The notes beneath the pieces are model-generated. The model was not told the origin of the DNA and made no database searches. It was given only the letters and a program-made list of their open reading frames with translations. The position numbers and the translations under genes were made by a program. 64,000 nt of DNA from JAUMBM01 sp964645715 (GTDB taxonomy: Bacteria; Bacteroidota; Bacteroidia; Chitinophagales; Saprospiraceae): NCBI GenBank assembly GCA_964645715.1, contig CAZYAO010000008.1:1-64000 (forward strand). Direction: 5' to 3'. Below are positions 17,316 to 26,085 of this stretch, piece by piece (positions within the stretch are counted from its first letter, which is position 1; every line of letters starts with the position of its first letter).

Positions 17316-17629
17316 TGTAGCGTTGCTTTGGTTATGCAAAGATATGGAATTTACCGCTTATTTTTACCGCCGGGCAAGCTGTACGCCAGAGACAAGGCAG
17401 CTTGATGGCTATAAATATAGAACGCAGTATACAAATTCGGTTTGACCGTGCGTTTCGAACAGGTGTGTTCCCGGACGGAGGTTGATCTGATTGCTGTTTC
17501 ATGCTTTTGCGCGCTACCTCGCCTGACTTTTTTTGCAGCTGACAACAAAAGACAGTCGTACAATTGAACCAGCAACGGTATAAAATCGTCTTTAATAGTC
17601 GATATTTGCATCTGTAATTTTTTACCACT
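17316..17629. other. Divergent intergenic region (hldD / thioredoxin-like gene)
   Basis: 314 bp without a convincing gene. It contains the hldD -7 box TATCTTTG at 17337-17344 on the minus strand and a near-consensus GATATTTG at 17601-17608 that may drive the plus-strand gene at 17630. Nothing else stands out. Confidence 0.6.
17337..17344 (-). promoter_or_regulatory. -7 box TATCTTTG for hldD
   Basis: An exact TAnnTTTG match on the minus strand, 21 bp before the ATG at 17315. It overlaps the alternative TTG start. Confidence 0.6.
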
Positions 17630-19036
17630 ATGAATAAGTTTTGTTTACTGCTCTTTTGGACTATGGCCAGCCTGCTGTCGGGCTTTTCCCAGCCTGGCCA
17701 TGATATTCGCATTCAGATTGACGGCTACGATCAACCTGAGCTGTATATTGCTTATTACATGGGCGACAAGCAGTATATCAAAGATACCGTCAGCAGAGCT
17801 GCCGATGGAAGTTTTGTCTATCGGGGCGATGAAACGCTGGCCGGTGGTATGTACCTCATTGTCATGGCACCTGACAATAATTTTATTCAGATACTCGTCG
17901 ATGAAAATAACCAGCGCTTCAGCCTTCGTACCAACAAAGAGAATCCTACCAAGGGCATAAAGATTGAGGGATCGCAGGATAATACAATTTTCTATAACTA
18001 TCTTGCTTTTCTTGACGAGCAGCGGCCGAAGGCTGACGCCCTCACCAAGGAAAAAGAAGCAGAAACCAATGAGAAGAAAAAAGCAGCGCTTGATGCTCAG
18101 TTGAATGCTATCAACGACGAAGTGCTTTCCTACCAGCGAAAGTTGATTGCCAACCATCCAACGACTCTCTCTGCGGCCGTTGTAAAAGCCAACCTGCCGC
18201 CAGATATACCCGAATATTCGGGTGATGGTGCGGATGTAAAGCGCTGGCGCTGGATGCAGCAGCATTATTTCGATCAGCTCGATCTTACCGATGCACGCAT
18301 GCTGCGCACGCCTTTCCTCTTCCAGCGTATAGACCATTATGTGCAAAAGCTTACCATACAGCACCCTGATACTATCAATCAGGCGCTGGATTATATACTT
18401 GAGCAACTGCGGCCTGCAGACGAATCTTTTCGCTTCTACCTGATTCACTTTCTCAATTTTTATGCACAGTCCAAGTACGTAGGTATGGACGCTGTATATG
18501 TTCATCTGGTAGATAAGTATTACGCCGTTGGACAGGCTCCCTGGGTAGATGCCGAGCAGCTACAGAAGATCATCGATAATGCCAATACCCTGCGACCGCT
18601 GCTGATTGGCCGTGTTGCGCCGGATATTCGTATGCAGAAGCGGGATGGTTCGGCCGTCAGCCTGCACGAAATCCAGTCAAAGTATACAGTTCTTTATTTT
18701 TGGCGCTATGACTGCGGCCACTGCAAGGAGTCTACCCCAATTATGAAAGAGTTTTACAATAATTTCAAAGACAGGGGCGTAAGCTTATTTGCAGTGTGTA
18801 CAAAGACGCGCGATGAGGTAGCAGGATGCTGGACCTACGTCGATGAAAATGGGGTGGGAGACTGGCTGCATGCGGTAGATCCCTTCAACCGCTCGCGTTA
18901 TCTTAGTATCTATGATATGCGCACTACGCCTCAAATCTATGTATTGGATGCCGATAAGCGAATTATTTCCAAGCGTATAGGGGCAGAACAACTAACTGAG
19001 TTGATGAACGAGTTGCTGAAGGAAAAAACAGAGTAG
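17630..19036 (+). CDS. Periplasmic TlpA-like thioredoxin-fold protein (DUF4369/DUF5106 type)
   Basis: A 468-residue secreted protein with signal peptide (CLLLFWTMASLLSGFSQ). Residues 25-110 form a DUF4369-like beta domain (YIAYYMGDKQYIKDTV), the middle is helical (DUF5106-like), and residues 325-465 are a thioredoxin fold (APDIRMQKRDGS, LYFWRYDCGHCKESTPIMKEF, TTPQIYVLD with the cis-Pro). The active site is CGHC, the PDI-type sequence, not the CPPC or CxPC common in TlpA. It probably reduces or isomerises disulfides, or supports cytochrome maturation, in the periplasm. It is monocistronic, 157 bp before topA. Confidence 0.9.
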   Translation: MNKFCLLLFWTMASLLSGFSQPGHDIRIQIDGYDQPELYIAYYMGDKQYIKDTVSRAADGSFVYRGDETLAGGMYLIVMAPDNNFIQILVDENNQRFSLRTNKENPTKGIKIEGSQDNTIFYNYLAFLDEQRPKADALTKEKEAETNEKKKAALDAQLNAINDEVLSYQRKLIANHPTTLSAAVVKANLPPDIPEYSGDGADVKRWRWMQQHYFDQLDLTDARMLRTPFLFQRIDHYVQKLTIQHPDTINQALDYILEQLRPADESFRFYLIHFLNFYAQSKYVGMDAVYVHLVDKYYAVGQAPWVDAEQLQKIIDNANTLRPLLIGRVAPDIRMQKRDGSAVSLHEIQSKYTVLYFWRYDCGHCKESTPIMKEFYNNFKDRGVSLFAVCTKTRDEVAGCWTYVDENGVGDWLHAVDPFNRSRYLSIYDMRTTPQIYVLDADKRIISKRIGAEQLTELMNELLKEKTE

Positions 19037-19112
19037 TGCCAGGAAGAAAACAGTAAATTGAACCATTTCTTTCCAAAATCGGGCATCGTCTGTAATAATT
19101 CAGCTTTATGTT

Positions 19113-19120
19113 TACCTTTG
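19113..19120 (+). promoter_or_regulatory. -7 box TACCTTTG for topA
   Basis: An exact Bacteroidota -7 match 74 bp before the topA ATG, in the intergenic region after the thioredoxin-like gene. Confidence 0.55.
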
Positions 19121-19193
19121 CCTTTTTAGCGGAGGGCTGGGTTACAAACCTGCTGCCCGTTTTTTTGCGCTTTAATCATAACTCCAAAATCAG

Positions 19194-21800
19194 ATGCCAA
19201 AGAACCTTCTGATCGTCGAGTCGCCCGCAAAAGCCAAGACTATTGAAAAAATTCTTGGCAAAGATTTTACGGTAAAATCGAGCTTCGGCCATGTGCGCGA
19301 CCTGGAAAAGACGGATAGGGCTGTAGACATTGATAATGACTTTACACCCCGGTATATTGTTACTCCCGATAAGCAAAAGGTCGTCAAAGACCTGAAGGAT
19401 TGGGTGAAAAAGGTAGATGACGTTTGGCTTGCAACGGACGAAGACCGCGAGGGAGAGGCCATCTCCTGGCACCTGTGTCAGGTGCTGGGTCTAGATGAGC
19501 ATAAGACCAAGCGTATTGTCTTTCGGGAAATTACAGCGCCGGCCATTCAGAAGGCAATTACTAGTCCGCGCACACTGGATATAGATCTGGTCAATGCGCA
19601 GCAGGCAAGGCGTGTTCTCGACCGGCTGGTCGGCTATGAGCTCTCTGAGTTGTTGTGGAAAAAAATCAGGGGCAAGCTCTCTGCCGGCCGTGTGCAGTCA
19701 GTTGCAGTTAAGCTGATCGTCGAGCGGGAGCGTGAAATCCGAAATTTTGATGTACAGTCGTTTTTCAAGTTGCTCGGACAATTCAAGGTACTTAACGACC
19801 AAGGGCGTGAAGTCATCCTGAAAGCTGAAAGCCCACAGCGTTTTGAGAACCTGAAAGAGGCTGAAAGCAGCCTGCAACGCTGTGTGGGTGCAAAATTTGA
19901 AATTGAAAATATCGAGCATCGTCCGCTGCGGCGCAAGCCTGCAGCGCCGTTTACAACTTCCACCCTGCAGCAGGAGGCCAGTCGTAAACTCGGTTTTTCG
20001 GTTAACCGTACCATGACGGTCGCTCAGCGCCTGTATGAGGCCGGATATATTACCTACATGCGTACAGACTCAACGAACCTTAGTGAACTGGCGCTGCAGA
20101 GCATTGCTCAGCAGATTGAACATGACTACGGTGTCCGTTATCTGCAGACAAGGCGCTACAAGAATAAGTCGGCGGGCGCGCAGGAGGCTCACGAGGCTAT
20201 CAGGCCAACGTATATGGACAAGCTGATGGTCTCTTCTGATAGAGACGAGCAGCGGCTGTATGAGCTAATCCGCAAACGTACCATTGCTTCACAGATGGCA
20301 GATGCTGAGCTTGAAAAAACAGTCGCTACCATCGGTATCTCTACAGCACCAGATCTGCCGCTGCGCGCGGAGGGTGAAGTGCTTACATTTGACGGCTTCC
20401 TCAAGGTCTATCTCGAATCCAATGATGAAGAGGAGGAAGAAGAGACCGCCGGCATGTTGCCGCCACTCAAAATAGGTCAGCACCTGCCGTTGATTCATCT
20501 GCAGATGCTCGAACGTTTTACCCGCCCGCCTGCTCGCTACTCGGAGGCAGCGTTGGTAAGTAAACTGGAAGAACTGGGTATTGGCCGTCCTTCTACCTAT
20601 GCACCTACCATTAGCCGTATCATGGAGTCGGAAAGGGGCTATGTCGTAAAGGAAAATCGTGAAGGGACAGAGCGGACTTACCTGATCAGAACCTTGCAGC
20701 CCGACGGGCGCATCCTGCCTACTACGGGTAAAGAGATGACAGGGGCTATCAAAAACAGGCTGTTTCCGACGGATATGGGTATGGCCGTCACAGATTTTCT
20801 CGACGAATATTTCGAGAATATCATGAATTACAATTTTACCGCTGATATAGAAATGCGCTTCGATGATATTGCCGAAGGCAAACAGGACTGGCGCAAGATG
20901 CTCAAAGATTTTTACCTGCCTTTTCATGAGCAGGTGGAGCAGACTTTGTCAACGGCAGACCGCGTGAGCAGGGAGCGAATTCTGGGTAAGGACCCGTCTA
21001 CAGGACATACGGTTCTCACGCGCCTTTCCCGCAACGGGCCTGTCGTACAGATTGGCAGTCCGGAGGAGCTGGAGGAAGATCAAAAGCCGCGTTATGCCAA
21101 CCTGCCTCCCGGGGCTTCTATGGAAGAAATTACTTTCGAGGAGGCTATGAAATTGTTTGCGCTTCCGCGCATCATGGGGCAATACAAAGGAATGGAGGTA
21201 ACTGTGGGAGCAGGTCGCTATGGCCCCTATGTAAAATACGGCGATAAATACGTATCGCTGGGCCGTGGTGAGGATCCCTTTGCAGTGGATATGGCCCGCT
21301 GTCAGCAGTTGATCGAGGAGAAGGAACTGGAAGATGCTCCCATCGCGTCCTACCAAGGGTTGCCCATTACCAAAGGCAAGGGAAGGTTCGGCCCTTTCAT
21401 CAAATGGAAGGATTTGTTTGTCAATGTACCTGCGCGCTATAAACTGGAAACACTCAGTGCCGGGCAGGCCATCGAGCTGCTGGAGGCTAAATTAGACAAG
21501 GAGGCCAATCGAATTATTCAGGAGTGGCCCGATCTCAAGATATCTATCGAAAATGGCCGTTGGGGACCCTATATCAAGTTTGGTAAGGAAAATCTGTACC
21601 TGCCCAAGGTAGAAGGGGAACGGATGAACAAAGAACAGGCGGCTTTGCTGACGCTCGATGAGGTGAAGGCCATCATTGAGAAGACCTTGCCGGATGCTTT
21701 TACTGAAAAGCCAAAGCCTGCTGCCAAGAAAAAGACAGCAGTCAAAACAGCTGCCGATAAAACAGCAACTACTAAACGCACAACCAGCCGAAAGAAATAG
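19194..21800 (+). CDS. topA: DNA topoisomerase I
   Basis: An 868-residue type IA topoisomerase that relaxes negative supercoils. The TOPRIM domain has Glu9 (IVESPAKA) and the DxDxE triad at 82-86 (DEDRE). The catalytic tyrosine is Tyr288 in YMRTDS. The C-terminal third carries several Toprim_C-repeat units (GRYGPYVKYGDKYVSL, GRFGPFIKWKDLF, GRWGPYIKFGKENLYL) in place of zinc fingers, which is usual in Bacteroidota. It ends in a Lys/Thr/Ala-rich tail that likely contacts DNA or RNA polymerase. A DUF3467 gene follows after 29 bp and is probably co-transcribed. Confidence 0.98.
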   Translation: MPKNLLIVESPAKAKTIEKILGKDFTVKSSFGHVRDLEKTDRAVDIDNDFTPRYIVTPDKQKVVKDLKDWVKKVDDVWLATDEDREGEAISWHLCQVLGLDEHKTKRIVFREITAPAIQKAITSPRTLDIDLVNAQQARRVLDRLVGYELSELLWKKIRGKLSAGRVQSVAVKLIVEREREIRNFDVQSFFKLLGQFKVLNDQGREVILKAESPQRFENLKEAESSLQRCVGAKFEIENIEHRPLRRKPAAPFTTSTLQQEASRKLGFSVNRTMTVAQRLYEAGYITYMRTDSTNLSELALQSIAQQIEHDYGVRYLQTRRYKNKSAGAQEAHEAIRPTYMDKLMVSSDRDEQRLYELIRKRTIASQMADAELEKTVATIGISTAPDLPLRAEGEVLTFDGFLKVYLESNDEEEEEETAGMLPPLKIGQHLPLIHLQMLERFTRPPARYSEAALVSKLEELGIGRPSTYAPTISRIMESERGYVVKENREGTERTYLIRTLQPDGRILPTTGKEMTGAIKNRLFPTDMGMAVTDFLDEYFENIMNYNFTADIEMRFDDIAEGKQDWRKMLKDFYLPFHEQVEQTLSTADRVSRERILGKDPSTGHTVLTRLSRNGPVVQIGSPEELEEDQKPRYANLPPGASMEEITFEEAMKLFALPRIMGQYKGMEVTVGAGRYGPYVKYGDKYVSLGRGEDPFAVDMARCQQLIEEKELEDAPIASYQGLPITKGKGRFGPFIKWKDLFVNVPARYKLETLSAGQAIELLEAKLDKEANRIIQEWPDLKISIENGRWGPYIKFGKENLYLPKVEGERMNKEQAALLTLDEVKAIIEKTLPDAFTEKPKPAAKKKTAVKTAADKTATTKRTTSRKK

Positions 21801-21829
21801 TGTTTTACTTTTAATACAATCACTACATC

Positions 21830-22150
21830 ATGTCAGACGCAAAACAGACTCCCCAGCAGCAGTTAAATATTGAGCTGCCAGAAGATATTGCTGAAGGTAT
21901 CTTTTCAAATTTGGCGGTAATTTCTCACTCAGGGGGGGAATTTGTACTCGACTTCATTCGCATGGTACCCAATGTACCGAAGGCTAAAGTGAAGGCCAGA
22001 ATCATTCTTACACCCCAGCACGCCAAGCGCCTGCTGCGGGCTATGGCTGATAATATTAAGCGCTATGAGGCACAGTTTGGTGTAATCACTGAACCGGATC
22101 AGAATCCTTTTCCGCCAATGTCCTTTAATAATCCTACTGCACAGGCGTAG
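21830..22150 (+). CDS. DUF3467 family protein
   Basis: A 106-residue cytoplasmic protein whose core (LPEDIAEGIFSNLAVISHSGGEFVLDF, VKARIILTPQHAKRLLRAM) is the DUF3467 family. Its function is not established; members are small and conserved across Bacteroidota. It lies 29 bp after topA on the same strand and a hairpin follows it, so it is likely the last gene of the topA transcript. The Pro-rich tail (PFPPMSFNNP) is poorly ordered. Confidence 0.92.
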   Translation: MSDAKQTPQQQLNIELPEDIAEGIFSNLAVISHSGGEFVLDFIRMVPNVPKAKVKARIILTPQHAKRLLRAMADNIKRYEAQFGVITEPDQNPFPPMSFNNPTAQA

Positions 22151-22163
22151 GGTGCTGTATAGC

Positions 22164-22205
22164 TATAAGCTCGTTGGTAGCCCTTAGGCTACCAACAAGC
22201 TTATA
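22164..22205 (-). terminator. Hairpin between convergent DUF3467 and FKBP genes
   Basis: A long stem (8 + 10 bp) with a single C/A mismatch on the plus strand that becomes a G-U pair in the minus-strand RNA, and a 4-nt loop. It lies 5 bp beyond the FKBP stop. There is no long T-run. Confidence 0.7.
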
Positions 22206-22210
22206 ACCCC

Positions 22211-22666
22211 TTACTGAAAATCGACCAGCTCGATTTCGAAGATGAGTACAGAATTGGCGGGGATGTCCGGCAATCGCTGCGCACCATAAGCATAGGCTGA
22301 GGGACAGTAAAAAATGCCCTTTCCGCCGCGGCCCAGCAGCGGAATCCCTATCTGCCAGGCAGGAATGAGTGTGCGAAGGATAAAGTTGCGCGTCTCATTA
22401 CCCGTTGTTTCATCAAATACACTGCCATCGAGTAGTGTGCCCTTGTATTTCACCCTTACCTCATTACTGGGCGCCGGTTTTTCGCTGCCGCCGGGGGTGA
22501 TGATCTCATAGTAAATGCCTGTCTCGTGCCGTGTGGCCGTGCGGTTGTTTTCTTCCAGATAGGCAAGAATCTTTTCTTCATCAATCTCACTTTGTGGTCT
22601 GCTGTCCTTCTGGCAGCCAGCAGCCAGCAGTACAAAAGAGAAGATAAGTAGCAATTGGTATGGCAT
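22211..22666 (-). CDS. FKBP-type peptidyl-prolyl isomerase lipoprotein
   Basis: With the ATG at 22666 it has 151 residues and a lipoprotein signal (LLLIFSFVLLAAGC), so it should be anchored in the outer membrane and face the periplasm. The FKBP fold is clear: VRVKYKGTLLDGSVFDET, IPAWQIGIPLLGRGGKG, FYCPSAYAYG and the final VLIFEIELVDF. It is a periplasmic prolyl isomerase or chaperone. A longer start at 22711 would bury the signal peptide and is less likely. It is monocistronic. Confidence 0.93.
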   Translation of the reverse strand: MPYQLLLIFSFVLLAAGCQKDSRPQSEIDEEKILAYLEENNRTATRHETGIYYEIITPGGSEKPAPSNEVRVKYKGTLLDGSVFDETTGNETRNFILRTLIPAWQIGIPLLGRGGKGIFYCPSAYAYGAQRLPDIPANSVLIFEIELVDFQ

Positions 22667-22801
22667 AGTTTCTTTTTTTCGTAAAATTACAATGGTTTTA
22701 GATAAATACACCCCATCAGTCCTTTTTTAAGGGGCGGCAGAGGGGCTACAAGACTTGCAAACCTCACATAATCAGTATATCTTACAGCAAAAATAGTACC
22801 T

Positions 22802-23440
22802 ATGAATCTTGATTTTATCGTCTTTCTCGATGCTGGCCACGGTGGTCTTGACGCACGGGGCAGATATGTAACTTCCCCGTCCAAAGAGTTTAAGCACGCA
22901 CAGGGCAGTTTTCACAAGGATACCTGGTTTTATGAAGGGGTTTGGAACCGTACACTGACCAATCGTGTAGCGGCCAAATTACAGCGCCTGTCCATTGCCA
23001 ATATCATTGTCAGCCATGAATATCTGGATAATAGCCTGCAGTACCGCGTTGATATGGCCAATTGGTACCACAATCGTGTTGGACGTTCACTTTATATTTC
23101 CAATCACAGCAATTCATCACTAGCTCACAATGCTCGTGGCTTCGAGCTGTTTACAAGTCCTGGACAAACCAAATCAGATGAAGTAGCCACCATGCATTTC
23201 AACAATGTCCGAAACCTTTTGGCTGACAGGATTGTCTATCGTCAGGATATGTCCGATGGAGATCCCGACAAAGAGAGCAACTTCATGGTGCTGCGGGAAA
23301 CAAAAATGCCTGCTATTCTCATTGAGCATTTATTTTTTGATCACCCGGAGGATGCTCGCCTGTTGATGGATGATGATATTGTTGAGCGTTTTGCAGAGGC
23401 ACAGGTACGCACGATCATCCAGGCAATGGGCATTTTGTAA
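22802..23440 (+). CDS. N-acetylmuramoyl-L-alanine amidase (Amidase_3)
   Basis: 212 residues, catalytic domain only. Zinc ligands are His13 (DAGHGG), Glu45 (YEGVWN) and His102 (SNHSN); the catalytic Glu is Glu175 (LIEHLFF). It cleaves the amide between muramic acid and the stem peptide. No signal peptide is visible, unlike cell-division AmiC enzymes; the compact form resembles phage- or sporulation-type CwlV-like amidases, so export or lysis context is uncertain. No phage genes are nearby. It starts about 90 bp from the divergent FKBP gene. Confidence 0.9.
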   Translation: MNLDFIVFLDAGHGGLDARGRYVTSPSKEFKHAQGSFHKDTWFYEGVWNRTLTNRVAAKLQRLSIANIIVSHEYLDNSLQYRVDMANWYHNRVGRSLYISNHSNSSLAHNARGFELFTSPGQTKSDEVATMHFNNVRNLLADRIVYRQDMSDGDPDKESNFMVLRETKMPAILIEHLFFDHPEDARLLMDDDIVERFAEAQVRTIIQAMGIL

Positions 23441-23576
23441 AGGGTGTCCAATAATGATTGATCGTAGTTGAACTATATACATTAAGTCATCCAACCATAC
23501 AGATTTGCAGCAGAGAAAAGTAAACTATTGTTTCGGCTCGCCAGATACTCCCGCTGGCGATGGGTGGAAAAAGGCG

Positions 23577-25541
23577 ATGGCAGGCATTCTGCTATGGGGA
23601 CTTCTGTTGGTAACGGTCTCACTGACTGCACAGACAGCTCTTGGGCAACGCTCGTTGACAGCCACGACTAGCTTTACGCTGCGCAACGGACTACAGGTCA
23701 TTGTATTGGAGCAGCCACAGTCGGGCCGGCTCAACATTCGTTTTTGGATTGACGTCCCCTTGCATCACGAGGGTAGTCGGGCTGGTCTGACAGAACTGGT
23801 AGGGGTGGCCTTACAGGGATGTAGTCCTGAGCTGCCGGGGGGCTACTTCGAGTCTGATGAGCGTGGCTGGTGGACAGAGGGGCCTGTCGGTACGGGCGAC
23901 AGCCTTATGCGTTTGTTGTCGGGTCGACTGCTAAAACCCGATTTTGGTGATAGTAACTGGCAGACGGCCAAGACAGCCTACCTAAAGAAGCTCAGCATTC
24001 GGCTTCAAAATCCATTATCGCTAAGTCGATCGGTTGCGAAAGCGGTTGTATTCGGCCCCGGACATCCCTACGGATTGTTACCCGAACCTGCCATGGTCAA
24101 CAGGCTCACGGCAGCTGACGGGCGTCGTTTTTACGAACAATATGTGCACCCGGGTATCTCATTTCTCGTCATTGCCGGTGATATAACAGCTTCAGAGGCA
24201 CGACGCCTGGCCGAGACACATTGGGAAAGCTGGCCTTCTGTGGAAGTGGGTAGAGATTACTATCCCCGACCCGAGTTTATGCAGGCCCGCAAGCTCGGTT
24301 TGGTGACGATGAGCAGCGCCGATAGTCTGGCAAGTTTTTGCCTGGCAGCGCCGCTTCGACTCCGCCCGGCAGGGGCAGATGAGCGCATTGCACAGTTGTT
24401 AGGACAGGTGTTGTTGCAGCGGTTGCAGCAACAATGGCCTGATTATACCTTTGTTATCAATTGGCGGGCAGATGTCAACGCAGGCCACCTCGAAATTGCC
24501 GCCGCCGGTCCTTCCGTCAGGCTTGACAGCCTGATGTATGCTTGCGAACAGGAACTTGGGCGATTGCGGCGCGATCTGGTGTCACCGGAGGAGTTGCTCA
24601 CAGCCCGACAGCAGCTCTTCGATCGCTATCAACGGGCGCTGGAACAGCCACAGGGGTTGACACAACTGTTGCTCGACCAGCTTCGCTATCGTTTGCCTTC
24701 AGATTATCTGGCCAAATGGCAGGACAGGTACCTGCCTGTCTCTGCCGCTGATTTGTTGGAAATTTGCCAAATTTATGTTAAACCTGACCAATTGCTGGCC
24801 ATAGTAGTAGCTGATAGCACAATGGCCAATAAGTATAAAGGTCAAAAGATTCATCACTACGATTCCTTTGGCAACGAACTTCAGCTTGCCGGACTTCTCG
24901 TTCCCGAAGGACTCACGGCTGAAACCATCTTATCCAATTATCTCAGCGCTATCGGAGGTACTGAACGGCTGTCAACGGTTCATACGCTGTCCCAGACGAT
25001 GATTGCTTCGCTCAACAACATGGAGCTCGAAATGACGGTTGTCAAAGAAAAACCGGCTAAACTTTCGATAGAGCTTTTTGCCGGTGAACTCCTGATAACG
25101 CAGACAATCTACGATGATACCATGGCCACGTTAGTTGTCATGGGGGACACCCAGCAGATTGACCGGCGTGGATTGACAGATTTACGTGATCAGGCGCTAA
25201 TCTTTCCCGAAATCAGTTACCTGCAGAACGGTTATACTGCTACCTTTGTGGCCTCGGATATCATCAACGCTACGCAGGTGTATGTACTCGATATTGTTGG
25301 CCCGCTGGGGATCGCTAAAACGGAGTACTATGATGCTGCAACCTGGCTTAAAGTGAGGACGGTTGTCAACAGGGGAGAAGTGGCAGCCATCAATGATTAT
25401 CGGGACTACCGTGCAGTCGATGGTATCTTGTTCCCTTTTTCTATCATCAGTCAAGGGCTGGTCGAGCAACCACTACAGTTTATTGTTGAGTCAATCGAGT
25501 TAAACCAGCCAGTAGATGCTGCTGACGACGATAAAGAATAA
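23577..25541 (+). CDS. Inactive M16 peptidase-like protein with C-terminal LolA-like domain
   Basis: 654 residues from the ATG at 23577, which gives a clean signal peptide (LLWGLLLVTVSLTAQTALGQ). The TTG at 23505 overlaps a -7-like sequence and is disfavoured. Residues 28-420 follow the M16 fold (TLRNGLQVIVLEQPQSG; FYEQYVHPGISFLVIAGDIT), but the zinc motif HxxEH is absent: the equivalent helix reads RAGLTELVGVALQG. Residues 440-640 resemble a LolA/DUF4292-like lipoprotein-binding beta domain (YLSAIGGTERLSTVHTL, VDGILFPFSI). It is therefore probably a non-catalytic periplasmic scaffold. The asparaginase-fold gene starts 5 bp later, so they are co-transcribed. Confidence 0.82.
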   Translation: MAGILLWGLLLVTVSLTAQTALGQRSLTATTSFTLRNGLQVIVLEQPQSGRLNIRFWIDVPLHHEGSRAGLTELVGVALQGCSPELPGGYFESDERGWWTEGPVGTGDSLMRLLSGRLLKPDFGDSNWQTAKTAYLKKLSIRLQNPLSLSRSVAKAVVFGPGHPYGLLPEPAMVNRLTAADGRRFYEQYVHPGISFLVIAGDITASEARRLAETHWESWPSVEVGRDYYPRPEFMQARKLGLVTMSSADSLASFCLAAPLRLRPAGADERIAQLLGQVLLQRLQQQWPDYTFVINWRADVNAGHLEIAAAGPSVRLDSLMYACEQELGRLRRDLVSPEELLTARQQLFDRYQRALEQPQGLTQLLLDQLRYRLPSDYLAKWQDRYLPVSAADLLEICQIYVKPDQLLAIVVADSTMANKYKGQKIHHYDSFGNELQLAGLLVPEGLTAETILSNYLSAIGGTERLSTVHTLSQTMIASLNNMELEMTVVKEKPAKLSIELFAGELLITQTIYDDTMATLVVMGDTQQIDRRGLTDLRDQALIFPEISYLQNGYTATFVASDIINATQVYVLDIVGPLGIAKTEYYDAATWLKVRTVVNRGEVAAINDYRDYRAVDGILFPFSIISQGLVEQPLQFIVESIELNQPVDAADDDKE

Positions 25542-25546
25542 ATTAC

Positions 25547-26050
25547 ATGATTCAGGTTTTTGTTACGGGAGGTACTTTTGACAAAGATTACAATATGATC
25601 TCAGGTCAATTGTACTTCCGCGATACTCATCTGCCACAGATGTTTGAGCGGGGTCGCTGCACCCTGGAGGTCGACGTGAAGACGTTGATGATGGTTGACA
25701 GTCTCGAAATGACGGATGCAGACAGGGAGATTATTGTGCACAACTGTCGACGTGCTCAGGCGGATCGCATTCTGCTCACACACGGAACCGACCGGATCGT
25801 TGAAACCGCCCGCTACCTGGCTACCGTCGGGGTGGAAGGAAAAACCATTGTGCTTACGGGTGCCATGATCCCCTATGCCTTTGGCACTTCTTCTGATGGA
25901 TTTTTCAATCTGGGCAGTGCCTTGGCCTTTGTGCAGTTGTTGCCACCAGGAGTCTATGTCGTTATGAATGGCCGCTATTTCGACTGGTTTAATGTTCAGA
26001 AAAATACAAAGACAGGATTTTTCGAGGAGACAGCCGAAGTTGCGGGCTAG
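25547..26050 (+). CDS. Short asparaginase-fold protein (N-terminal domain only)
   Basis: 167 residues equivalent to the N-terminal domain of L-asparaginase I/II. The first catalytic Thr motif (VTGGTFDK) and the second motif (THGTDRIVETA) are present, together with LTGAMIPY and SDGFFNLGSAL. The C-terminal domain, which completes the dimeric active site in the 330-residue enzymes, is missing. Stand-alone proteins of this size are a recognised subfamily with no firm function. The gene follows the M16-like gene by 5 bp. Whether it hydrolyses asparagine is open. Confidence 0.88.
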   Translation: MIQVFVTGGTFDKDYNMISGQLYFRDTHLPQMFERGRCTLEVDVKTLMMVDSLEMTDADREIIVHNCRRAQADRILLTHGTDRIVETARYLATVGVEGKTIVLTGAMIPYAFGTSSDGFFNLGSALAFVQLLPPGVYVVMNGRYFDWFNVQKNTKTGFFEETAEVAG

Positions 26051-26071
26051 CAATCGCAGTTGCCAGCCCGC
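26042..26071 (-). terminator. Hairpin between convergent genes
   Basis: A 12-bp stem with a single A/C mismatch on the plus strand that is a G-U pair on the minus strand, and a 6-nt loop. It overlaps the last codons of the asparaginase-fold gene and lies 14 bp past the minus-strand lipoprotein gene. Confidence 0.6.
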
Positions 26072-26085
26072 CACTCCTCTTATGT

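Noticed and set aside
22802..23440. Prophage remnant suggested by a compact amidase without signal peptide
   Set aside because: No holin, tail, capsid or integrase genes are nearby; the neighbours are housekeeping genes.
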